DNA of 21,490 bases from Firmicutes bacterium CAG:124 (GTDB taxonomy: Bacteria > Bacillota > Clostridia > Oscillospirales > Oscillospiraceae), in assembly GCA_000432135.1 (NCBI GenBank), contig HF990609.1, positions 1 to 21,490 on the forward strand, written 5' to 3'. Shown here in pieces: positions 14,793-21,490 of the stretch; position 1 is the first letter of the stretch; each line of letters opens with the position of its first letter. The notes beneath the pieces were generated by a model. That model saw nothing but the letters and a program-made list of their open reading frames with translations, had not been told where the DNA came from and did not search any database. The translations under genes and the position numbers were made by a program.

Positions 14793-14882
14793 TTTTGTAC
14801 AAAAATCACTATTGCCTGTACGTTTTTTCTGTTATTCTAGGATAGAAGGAACAACGTACAGGCTTTCTGTCTGTATGTACGT
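14793..14882. promoter_or_regulatory. Array of four GTAC-centred operator-like sites
   Basis: GTAC occurs at 14797-14800, 14818-14821, 14856-14859 and 14877-14880, giving start spacings of 21, 38 and 21 bp. The first is in a perfect TTTTGTACAAAA palindrome (14793-14804). The second and third form an 11-bp inverted repeat, GCCTGTACGTT/AACGTACAGGC (14814-14824/14853-14863). The fourth is TATGTACGTC. The array brackets the candidate promoter of the DUF4432-aldolase-isomerase operon and does not occur before mglB. Two pairs spaced two helical turns look like regulator binding sites. Confidence 0.55.
14812..14838 (+). promoter_or_regulatory. Candidate promoter of the epimerase-aldolase-isomerase operon
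   Basis: TTGCCT (14812-14817) and an extended -10, TGT then TATTCT (14833-14838), are separated by 15 bases. Both are imperfect, as expected for an activator-dependent promoter. Start of transcription would be near 14845, about 60 bases before the first ATG. Confidence 0.4.
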
Positions 14883-14904
14883 CTGGACTGAAAGGAGCAT
14901 CCAA

Positions 14905-15909
14905 ATGAACGAACGCGCATATTACGGACACGAATCGCAGCTGTTCGGCGTGGAGGAATACCGGCTGACCGGCGGCAAGGGCGACGGCATGCGCCTTTTG
15001 CAGGTACGAAACGGCAAAGGGCTGGACTTCACCGTCTCCGCCGACCGCTGCGCAGATATTTCCCGCCTGCATTTCCGCGGCGAAAACTGCGGCTTCTTCT
15101 CGGCGAACGGCTACGTCGCCCCCGCTTACTATGATGATAAGGAAGCGGGCTGGCTCAAGAATTTCACGGCGGGCTTTCTGACCACCTGCGGTCTGCTGGC
15201 CGTCGGCTCTCCCTGCACGGACGAGGGTGTGCGCCTGCCGCTGCACGGTGCAGTCGACAATATCCCCGCCGAGCGTCTGCTCTGGGACATGGACGATGAA
15301 AGGATCTGGGTCAAGGCCGTCATGCGCCACGCGCAGATCTTCGCCGAAAAGCTCATTCTGACGCGCACGATCACGTGCTCGAAGAAAACGAACGAGATCA
15401 CCGTCACCGACGAAATCGAAAACGTCGGCGGCGAGGCCTCCCCGGTCATGATCCTGTACCACATGAACATGGGCTACCCCATGCTGTCTGAGGCGGCAGA
15501 GCTCTATATCCCCGCCGCCGAGATCACGCCCCGCAACGCGCACGCCGCAGAGGATCTGGACACATGGAACAAAGTCCTCTCCCCCACCCCCGGCTTTGAG
15601 GAGCAGTGCTATTATCACGCCTTTGACGGCAAACCCGGCCTTGCCGCCATCTTCAATCATGACCGCGGCTACGGTCTTGCCATTTCGTTCGACTCGTCCA
15701 GCCTCAACTGCTTTACGCAGTGGAAGATGATGGGCGTCAAGGACTACGTCATGGGCCTTGAACCCGGCAACTGCTACCCCGACGGCCGCGACGTGATGCG
15801 CGAAAAGGGCCTGTTGCAGATGCTTGCCCCCGGCGAGAAGAAGACCTATGGCGTGCGGCTGACAATGCTCGAAAACGAGGCGCAGTTCGAAGCGCTCAAG
15901 CAGAAATAA
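14905..15909 (+). CDS. DUF4432 family, aldose-epimerase-like protein
   Basis: The 334-residue protein belongs to the galactose-mutarotase-like fold group annotated DUF4432. Recognisable blocks are FTVSADRCADISRLHFRG (about 42-59), PLHGAVDNIPAE (112-123, H114), LYHMNMGYP (184-192 with H185/H186 region) and QWKMMGVKDYVMGLEPGN (272-289, E286). The two histidines and late glutamate correspond in order to the mutarotase catalytic set, so anomer or sugar epimerisation is plausible but unproven; family members lack a well-established reaction. AAAGGAG lies seven bases before ATG. It is the first gene of a three-gene operon with the aldolase 22 bases downstream. A true GalM is encoded in the other arm, so the two presumably act on different sugars or different anomers. 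Confidence 0.88.
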   Translation: MNERAYYGHESQLFGVEEYRLTGGKGDGMRLLQVRNGKGLDFTVSADRCADISRLHFRGENCGFFSANGYVAPAYYDDKEAGWLKNFTAGFLTTCGLLAVGSPCTDEGVRLPLHGAVDNIPAERLLWDMDDERIWVKAVMRHAQIFAEKLILTRTITCSKKTNEITVTDEIENVGGEASPVMILYHMNMGYPMLSEAAELYIPAAEITPRNAHAAEDLDTWNKVLSPTPGFEEQCYYHAFDGKPGLAAIFNHDRGYGLAISFDSSSLNCFTQWKMMGVKDYVMGLEPGNCYPDGRDVMREKGLLQMLAPGEKKTYGVRLTMLENEAQFEALKQK

Positions 15910-15931
15910 ATATTTAAGGAGAGAGATCCAT

Positions 15932-16834
15932 ATGAAAGCACAGCAAGCTGTCCGGCTGGCATGGCAGCATCATACCATCGTCCCGGCGTTCAACATCCCC
16001 TATCTGCCGATGGCAAAGCCCGTCGCGCAGGCCATCATCGACGAAAAGACCGTCGCCATGCTGCAGGTCGCGCGGCTGGAATGGGAAAAGTTCGAGTCGC
16101 GGAGCCTTGAGGCTGTCGCGGAGGAGTATTTCAAGTATTATGACCCGAAATACACCCTTCTGCACCTCGACCACGTGCCCGTCATCGACGAGGATCAGAA
16201 ACGCGTGGACTATATGCCCATTCTCGAGCGTGCCGTCAAGGCAGGTTATCAGTCCGTCATGGTCGACGGCAGCCGCCTGAGCCTTGCGGAGAACATCGCT
16301 GTGACGAAGCAGGTCGCAGACTTTGCGCACGCAAATGACATCGCCTGCGAGGCCGAGCTCGGCTCCGTCATGGGCCACGAGGGCGCGGGTGCGAACATGG
16401 ATTACGAAGAGATTTTCCGCACGAAGAAGGGCTTCACTGATCTGGGCGAAGCAAAGCAGTTTGCAGAGGAGACAAAGTGCGACTGGCTGAGCGTCGCCGT
16501 CGGCTCCATCCACGGTGCGATCGCCGAGGGCGTGCGCAACCAGAAAAAGCCCGAGGCCCGTCTGGACATCGAGCACATCGCCGACCTCAGCAAGGTCACG
16601 GGCATCCCGCTCGTGCTGCACGGCGGCTCCGGCATCAACAACCAGTGCATTCTCGACGGCATCGCCAACGGCATCGCGAAGATCAATGTCGGCACCGAGA
16701 TCCGCCAGACCTACGAGCGCACGCTGGGCGAGACGAACGACGTGGAAAAGGCCCGCGCCGCCGTCTATACCCGCACGTGCGAGATCATCCGCTCGTTCCG
16801 CATCGAAGGAAACCAGGAAAAACTGTTCGGATAA
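15932..16834 (+). CDS. Class II (zinc) ketose-phosphate aldolase, FbaA/GatY family
   Basis: Class II aldolases of this family cleave ketose 1-phosphates or 1,6-bisphosphates to dihydroxyacetone phosphate and an aldehyde, using zinc. The 300-residue protein has the catalytic Asp and first zinc ligand in LHLDHV (D80, H81), VDGS (111-114), the EAELG block (E140-G144), H194 in VGSIHG, H230 in LVLHGGSG, and the phosphate-binding NVGT (252-255). It is not the AraD-like aldolase that normally partners fucose isomerase. VGSIHG replaces the usual IGNxHG-type sequence of fructose and tagatose bisphosphate aldolases, so the substrate is probably different. AAGGAGAGA precedes the ATG. It lies between the DUF4432 and isomerase genes with short gaps. 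Confidence 0.93.
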   Translation: MKAQQAVRLAWQHHTIVPAFNIPYLPMAKPVAQAIIDEKTVAMLQVARLEWEKFESRSLEAVAEEYFKYYDPKYTLLHLDHVPVIDEDQKRVDYMPILERAVKAGYQSVMVDGSRLSLAENIAVTKQVADFAHANDIACEAELGSVMGHEGAGANMDYEEIFRTKKGFTDLGEAKQFAEETKCDWLSVAVGSIHGAIAEGVRNQKKPEARLDIEHIADLSKVTGIPLVLHGGSGINNQCILDGIANGIAKINVGTEIRQTYERTLGETNDVEKARAAVYTRTCEIIRSFRIEGNQEKLFG

Positions 16835-16853
16835 ATAACAGGAGGAATCAACC

Positions 16854-18260
16854 ATGAAAAAGAAAATGACCTTTGCCCTTTGCTTCTGCAACCGCGGCTT
16901 CATGCCAGGCGAGCTGATTTACGGCGCACGCGACGATATGGTCAAGGCTGTCACCGACGCCGGCTATGACTACATCATGATGGACAAGGAGCTGACCCGC
17001 TACGGCGGCGTTGAGACGCGCGACGAGGGTCTGCTCTACGCCAAGTGGCTCAAGGAGCACGAGGGCCAGTATGACGGCGTGATCTTCTCTATGCCCATTT
17101 TTGCCGACGAAAACGGCGCCATCACCGCGCTGCAGGACGCGGGCGTTCCCATCCTCATGCAGGCCTATCCCGACGAGATCGGCAAGATGGACTTTGCCCA
17201 CCGCCGCGACGCCTACTGCGGCAAGTTCTCCGTCACGGACGTGTTCTGTCAGTATAACGTCCCGTTCACGGTGCTCAAGCCCCATGTTGTCCATCCGCTG
17301 AGCGCCAAGTTCCAGGAGAACCTGCGCGACTTCGCCGCTATCTGCCGCGTGGTCAACGGCATGAAGCGCTTCAACCTCGGCTGCATCGGCGCGCGCACCA
17401 CCGCGTTCAAGACCGTCCGCTTTGACGAGGTCGCCATGCAGAAAAACGGCATCAACGTCGAGTCCTTCGACCTGTCTGAGGTCTTTGAAAAGGTTCGCGC
17501 CAAGGCGGACGACGACGCGGTCGTGCTGGCCAAGCTCGAACATCTGAAGAACTACACCGACTTCTCGCTCGTCCCGGCCTCCAACGCTCTGACGCTGGCG
17601 AAGGTCTCCGTCGTGCTCGACGAGTACATCGAAGAATACCATCTGGACGCGCTGGCGCTGCGCTGCTGGAACGAGATGGAGACGTATCTGCGCATCTGCC
17701 CGTGCGTGCTGCTCTCCGAGCTGAACGACCGCGGCATCGTCGCATCCTGCGAGATTGACATGTGTTCTGCCATTTCCATGCGCGCCATGAGCCTTGCTTC
17801 CGAAGGCCCGGCCGCTGTGCTTGACTGGAACAACAACTATGGCGACGACGAGGACAAGATCATTCTGTTCCACTGCGGCCCGGTCGCCCAGAGCCTGATG
17901 GCCGGCAAGGGCACCGTCACCGAGCACAAGATGTTTGCCAAGAACGATCCGGGTTCCGGCTGGGGCTGCAACGAGGGCCGCATCAAGCCCATGCCCATCA
18001 CCATCTCCAACTGCCAGACCAAGGACGGCAAGATCGTCATTTACGCCTCCGAGGCGAAATTCACCGACGATCCCATCGAGGACGGCTACTTCGGCTGCGG
18101 CGGCGTGGCGGAGATCCCGCACCTGCAGGATAAGTGCATCACGCTCGCCAAGGGCGGCTTCAAGCACCACACCGCCATCTGCGAGGGCCATTACAAGGAC
18201 ATCCTCAAGGAAGCGTTCACAACCTATCTCGGCTACGAGTGGGTCGATATCGACCGCTAA
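16854..18260 (+). CDS. L-fucose/L-arabinose isomerase-like protein
   Basis: This 468-residue cytoplasmic protein belongs to the metal-dependent fucose/arabinose isomerase superfamily (COG2407-like), shorter than true FucI (about 590 residues). The N-terminal two-thirds is Rossmann-like (MTFALCFCNRGFMPGE..., GVIFSMPIFADENG), and the C-terminal part carries the likely metal ligands in the family order: E300 in ASCEIDMCSA, D324 in AVLDWNNNY, H340 in LFHCGP, and H438/H439 in FKHHTAICEGH. It should convert an aldose to a ketose; the sugar is unknown, as the group includes enzymes for fucose, arabinose and other sugars. CAGGAGGAAT precedes the ATG and the aldolase stop is 19 bases upstream. A strong terminator follows within ten bases. 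Confidence 0.9.
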   Translation: MKKKMTFALCFCNRGFMPGELIYGARDDMVKAVTDAGYDYIMMDKELTRYGGVETRDEGLLYAKWLKEHEGQYDGVIFSMPIFADENGAITALQDAGVPILMQAYPDEIGKMDFAHRRDAYCGKFSVTDVFCQYNVPFTVLKPHVVHPLSAKFQENLRDFAAICRVVNGMKRFNLGCIGARTTAFKTVRFDEVAMQKNGINVESFDLSEVFEKVRAKADDDAVVLAKLEHLKNYTDFSLVPASNALTLAKVSVVLDEYIEEYHLDALALRCWNEMETYLRICPCVLLSELNDRGIVASCEIDMCSAISMRAMSLASEGPAAVLDWNNNYGDDEDKIILFHCGPVAQSLMAGKGTVTEHKMFAKNDPGSGWGCNEGRIKPMPITISNCQTKDGKIVIYASEAKFTDDPIEDGYFGCGGVAEIPHLQDKCITLAKGGFKHHTAICEGHYKDILKEAFTTYLGYEWVDIDR

Positions 18261-18269
18261 TTGCAAAAG

Positions 18270-18311
18270 GGGGCTGCAGCGAAATGACACTCGCTGCAGC
18301 CCCGCTTTTTT
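18270..18311 (+). terminator. Terminator closing the rightward sugar operon
   Basis: GGGGCTGCAGCGA (18270-18282) pairs perfectly with TCGCTGCAGCCCC (18291-18303) around an eight-base loop, followed by GC and six T's. It also lies just past the convergent MATE gene stop (18316), where on the minus strand it is followed only by a short CTTTTG, so it may act weakly in that direction too. Confidence 0.9.
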
Positions 18312-18315
18312 GTTT

Positions 18316-19683
18316 TTATTCTTCCGGCAGCTCCTTCCGGACGCGGGCAGCCTGACGGCGTCTGGCGTTCAGACAGCCGTAGAAGCCGGGCACGAGGAAG
18401 CAGTCGGCCAGCAGCCACGCAAGCGGGCTTGCCAGACAGGCCGCGTCAAAGCCGAACGCAGGCACGGCCCAAAGGCTCACCGCCGTGCGCGCAAGCATCT
18501 CCAGAAGGCCTGAGATCAGAGACAGGCGGCTGTAGCCCATGCCCTGAATGGACAGGCGCAGCACGTTGACGCCCAGCAGCAGCGGCGTTGCGTAGGCATA
18601 GGCGACGTTCAGCTGCTGCGTGTAGGACATGACGCTTGCCGCCTCGTCCGCGTTCATGAACAGAAGCGACAGATACCGCGTGCCGAACTGCGCGATCAGG
18701 ATGTACAGGACGCAGTACAGGATGCCGATGAACAGGCAGGCATACGTCCCCTGCCTGATGCGGTCATACTTGCCCGCGCCGAGATTCTGGCCCGTGAAGT
18801 TCGTGGCCGCCATGGCCAGCGCATCGAACGGGCAGGCCAGCAGCATATAAATCTTTCCCGCCACCGCGACGCCCGACACGCACACTGCGCCGAGGGAATT
18901 GACGGCGCTCTGCAGCATGACGGAGCCGATGGCCGTGATGGAGAACTGCAGTCCGACCGGCACGCCCATGCCGAGCAGGCGCATGACCTCCGGCCGCCGG
19001 AGCTTCCAGTCGTCCTTTTCCATGCGCAGGATCGGGAAGTGCTTTTTGAGATACCCGACGCACAGCAGCCCCGAGCCGAGCTGCGAGACGACCGTTGCGA
19101 TCGCCGCGCCTGCCACGCCCAAGCCGAGCACGCACACCGTCAGCAGATCGAGGACAATATTGATGGCCGAGGCCGCAGCCAGGAACCACACCGGCGATTT
19201 GCTGTCGCCCAGCGCACGCAGGACGCACGCACCCATATTATAAAGGATCGTCGTGGGGATGCCGACGAAAATAATGAAGATATAGTTGAACGCGTAGTCC
19301 ATCTGCTCCTCCGGCGTTCCCATGAGGCGCAGCAGCCCGCGCGTACCCGGAAGCGTCACGGCCAGCAGCACCACCGACATAATAAGTCCCAGCCAGACGC
19401 AGCCCGCCACATAGCGGCGCAGCTGCCGGTACTCGCCCGCGCCGAACGCCTGCGCCAGCGGGATGGCCATGCCGGTACACAGACCGCCGCAAAAGCCGAG
19501 CACAAGGAAGTTGACCGACCCTGTCGCCCCGACGCCGCCCAGCGCCATTACGCCCAGCGCGTGGCCGACGATCGCCGTATCGACCAGAGAATATACCTGC
19601 TGCAAAAGAAGCCCGAACAGCACCGGAACGGCAAACTGCCAGATCCGCGAAATCGGTTTTCCAACTGTCAGATCCTGTGTCAT
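18316..19683 (-). CDS. MATE family efflux transporter
   Basis: MATE proteins export cationic drugs, dyes or metabolites in exchange for sodium ions or protons. The 455-residue protein has about twelve hydrophobic segments in two homologous halves. The first half starts IWQFAVPVLFGLLLQQVYSLVDTAIVGHALGVMALGGVGAT, a typical MATE opening (residues 14 to about 54), and the second has GVPVGLQFSITAIGSVMLQSAVNSLG. The middle has NMGACVLRALGDSKSP, and the C-terminus is basic. AGGAGGTG lies seven bases before the ATG and a near-consensus promoter is just upstream. It diverges from the protease gene. Nothing in the sequence identifies the exported substrate, and no MarR or TetR regulator is nearby. Confidence 0.93.
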   Translation of the reverse strand: MTQDLTVGKPISRIWQFAVPVLFGLLLQQVYSLVDTAIVGHALGVMALGGVGATGSVNFLVLGFCGGLCTGMAIPLAQAFGAGEYRQLRRYVAGCVWLGLIMSVVLLAVTLPGTRGLLRLMGTPEEQMDYAFNYIFIIFVGIPTTILYNMGACVLRALGDSKSPVWFLAAASAINIVLDLLTVCVLGLGVAGAAIATVVSQLGSGLLCVGYLKKHFPILRMEKDDWKLRRPEVMRLLGMGVPVGLQFSITAIGSVMLQSAVNSLGAVCVSGVAVAGKIYMLLACPFDALAMAATNFTGQNLGAGKYDRIRQGTYACLFIGILYCVLYILIAQFGTRYLSLLFMNADEAASVMSYTQQLNVAYAYATPLLLGVNVLRLSIQGMGYSRLSLISGLLEMLARTAVSLWAVPAFGFDAACLASPLAWLLADCFLVPGFYGCLNARRRQAARVRKELPEE

Positions 19684-19715
19684 AGCTGCGCACCTCCTGT
19701 TTGTTGCGGATACCC

Positions 19716-19743
19716 GTTATATCATATTTTTTCAAATTGTCAA
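19716..19743 (-). promoter_or_regulatory. Strong promoter of the MATE gene
   Basis: On the minus strand a perfect TTGACA (19738-19743) is followed after 16 bases by TATAAC (19716-19721), which is preceded by TGA, an extended -10. The leader would be about 25 bases. This is the best consensus promoter in the window. Confidence 0.8.
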
Positions 19744-19969
19744 TTCAATTTTGTGCGCATCCGACTAATTTATGTTATCATTTTTGTGCATAACGGTCAT
19801 AAGCTGTGCTATCGGGCAGCCGTGCGTTCCCGGCAAAGTTTTTTCATGCTTTCTTTACAATTCGTTCTCATATTTTTCAGCGTTATTTCAGATTCGTGCA
19901 GTATGCTGAAGGCACAAAAACAAAAGACCCACACGCACCGCAAGGATGCGCGGAAAGGAGATTTTCAAT

Positions 19970-21397
19970 ATGTCTGAAGTATTCAACAACAACGAATTTA
20001 CATCGGAACCCAGCCAGCAGTCCTCCAATTCCTACCCGTACAGCTTCGAGCAGCCGTTCGACGCGCAGCAGCAGCCGTTTGCCGCACAGCCGCAGCCGTC
20101 CGCTCCGGTGCCCGAGCAGAAGAAAAAGAGCGGCAAGGCCGGGAAGATCGTCGCGCTGCTTCTGGCCTGCGCACTTGTGGGCGGCGGCTCCGGCTTCGGC
20201 GCGGCAGCGCTGATGCAGAAAAACGCGGCAGCCCAGCCGCAGAGCACGACGCAGGCCTCCTCCGATGCGTCCGTCATGCTCGAGGCCAAGCGGCAGGCCG
20301 CAGCCCTGCAGGTCGCATCCGTTGACACCGGCAAGGTACTCACGCCGAGCGAGGTCTACGCGCAGAACGTGAACTCCACCGTCGGCATCACCACCTCCAT
20401 CACCACGAACTACTTCGGCTACCAGACCACATCCGCCGCGGCCGGCTCCGGCTTCATCCTGACACAGGATGGTTATATCCTGACAAACTATCATGTCGTC
20501 GAGGGTTCCAACTCCATCAAGGTCACGACCTATGACGGCACGAGCTACGATGCGCAGCTGATCGGCTACGACGAGAGCAACGACATTGCCGTCCTGAAGA
20601 TCGACGCGTCTGACCTGACCCCGGTGGTTCTGGGCGACTCCGATACACTGAACGTCGGCGACAGCGTCGTCGCCATCGGCAACCCGCTCGGCGAGCTGAC
20701 GTTCTCGCTCACGACCGGCGTTGTCAGCGCGCTTGACCGTCCCGTCACCCTCTCCACCGGCACGACCATGAACCTCATCCAGACCGACTGCGCCATCAAC
20801 TCCGGCAACTCCGGCGGCGCACTGTTCAACCTCTACGGCGAGGTCATCGGCATCACGAACGCAAAATATTCCTCTTCGGGCTCGTCCTCTGAGGCGTCCA
20901 TCGACAACATCGGCTTCGCCATCCCCATCGATCAGGTCCGCTCGATCTTTGAGTCGATCATCACGAACGGCTATATCGTAAAGCCCTACATCGGCGTGAC
21001 CGTCTCCGACGTGTCCTCCGAGAGCCAGAGCTACGGTCTGCCGCAGGGTGCGGCTGTCCGCTCCGTCACGGAAAACGGCCCGGCTGCCGAGGCAGGACTG
21101 CAGGAGAACGACATCATCACCGCCGTGAACGGCGAAACGATCACCGGCAGCAATGATCTGGTCAAGCTCGTCAAGGCTTCTGCCGCAGGCGATACGCTGG
21201 AGCTGACCGTCTACCGTCAGGGCCAGACCACGACGCTCACCCTGACCGTCGGCGAACAGAAGACCGACGCGCTGCCCGCCCAGAACACCGACCAGAACCA
21301 GCAGTCCCAGCAGGGCTATTATGACGGCGGCCAGTCCGGCCAGTCCGATAATCAGTTCGGCGGCTCGTGGCCCTTCGGCTTTGGTTTCGGCGGTTAA
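19970..21397 (+). CDS. htrA: Membrane-anchored HtrA/DegP-type serine protease with PDZ domain
   Basis: HtrA proteases degrade misfolded proteins at the outer face of the membrane. The 475-residue protein has a Gln/Pro-rich cytoplasmic segment (1-50), a basic KKKSGKAGK stop, one membrane helix (about 59-81), an extracellular linker, and a trypsin-like domain with the catalytic triad H175 (LTNYHVV), D205 (SNDIAVLKI) and S281 (INSGNSGGAL). A PDZ domain follows (about 340-430: PYIGVTV...GPAAEAGLQENDIITAVNG). The last 40 residues are Gln/Gly/Phe-rich low complexity. The ATG at 19970 has AAAGGAG nine bases upstream; an in-frame ATG at 19946 has its only purine-rich stretch directly against it. No convincing promoter was found in the 200 bases upstream. 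Confidence 0.95.
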   Translation: MSEVFNNNEFTSEPSQQSSNSYPYSFEQPFDAQQQPFAAQPQPSAPVPEQKKKSGKAGKIVALLLACALVGGGSGFGAAALMQKNAAAQPQSTTQASSDASVMLEAKRQAAALQVASVDTGKVLTPSEVYAQNVNSTVGITTSITTNYFGYQTTSAAAGSGFILTQDGYILTNYHVVEGSNSIKVTTYDGTSYDAQLIGYDESNDIAVLKIDASDLTPVVLGDSDTLNVGDSVVAIGNPLGELTFSLTTGVVSALDRPVTLSTGTTMNLIQTDCAINSGNSGGALFNLYGEVIGITNAKYSSSGSSSEASIDNIGFAIPIDQVRSIFESIITNGYIVKPYIGVTVSDVSSESQSYGLPQGAAVRSVTENGPAAEAGLQENDIITAVNGETITGSNDLVKLVKASAAGDTLELTVYRQGQTTTLTLTVGEQKTDALPAQNTDQNQQSQQGYYDGGQSGQSDNQFGGSWPFGFGFGG

Positions 21398-21456
21398 TAC
21401 CACCCGCTTCTGACCGGTTTCTTCTCTACTCCTCCATGATTTCTTCCTTCCGGTCA

Positions 21457-21490
21457 TAAAACGGCGGACGCTGCTTTGTGCAGCGCCCGC
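21457..21490. terminator. Probable terminator cut by the window edge
   Basis: CGCTGC (21469-21474) pairs with GCAGCG (21480-21485); after one mismatch GCGG (21464-21467) pairs with CCGC (21487-21490). An A-run and CG precede the stem, so the complementary CG and T-run would lie just outside the window. It probably ends the protease gene. Confidence 0.6.

Noticed and set aside
13961..14809. A 282-codon minus-strand open frame opposite the AraC-family gene
   Set aside because: The sense strand encodes complete PocR and AraC domains with a good ribosome site.
15914..18290. Two long minus-strand open frames opposite the aldolase and isomerase genes
   Set aside because: Both mirror well-supported genes, show no family motif, and their translations are Asp/Val/Leu/His-rich shadows.
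19883..21457. A 524-codon minus-strand open frame opposite the protease gene
   Set aside because: It covers a gene with an intact His-Asp-Ser triad and PDZ domain, and no ribosome site or domain supports it.

Overview
The window reads as chromosome of a GC-rich anaerobic Firmicute, most likely an Oscillospiraceae-type Clostridium. The basis is a dnaX-ybaB-recR cluster, a divergent ackA/tmcAL pair of the clostridial type, strong AGGAGG-like ribosome sites, a lipoprotein sugar-binding protein, a radical-SAM glycyl-radical activase (anaerobic chemistry), and a GTAGGGGC...GCCCCTAC palindrome of a kind I associate with that group. No rRNA, tRNA, CRISPR array, insertion sequence or phage gene was seen.

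Region 1 (1-6180) is housekeeping: a TraX-family membrane acyltransferase; acetate kinase (ackA, minus) divergent from tRNA-Met cytidine acetate ligase (tmcAL, plus), two proteins that both use acetate and ATP; then dnaX-ybaB-recR on the minus strand behind their own promoter. Intrinsic terminators separate the units.

Region 2 (6224-18311) is one sugar-utilisation locus built from two divergent arms. Leftward: mglB-mglA-mglC (an Mgl-type CUT2 ABC transporter), a 283-bp hairpin-rich spacer, then galM, an FGGY sugar kinase and a glycyl-radical-enzyme activase. Rightward: a PocR-domain AraC-family regulator, then a DUF4432 aldose-epimerase-like protein, a class II ketose-phosphate aldolase and an L-fucose-isomerase-like protein, closed by a strong terminator. 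The parts fit a route of import, anomer conversion, aldose-ketose isomerisation, C1 phosphorylation and aldol cleavage to dihydroxyacetone phosphate plus an aldehyde. The sugar cannot be named: the transporter is closest to galactose systems, but there is no galK, galT or galE, and the binding protein differs from E. coli MglB at recalled sugar-contact positions. The activase and the PocR domain hint at 1,2-propanediol-type chemistry, hence a 6-deoxy sugar, as a hypothesis.

Region 3 (18316-21490) holds a MATE-family exporter (minus) divergent from a membrane-anchored HtrA/DegP-type protease (plus), with a terminator cut by the window edge.

The most notable non-coding signals are four GTAC-centred sites spaced 21/38/21 bp around the promoter of the rightward metabolic operon, a perfect 16-bp palindrome on the regulator's own promoter, and interlocking hairpins between mglC and galM.
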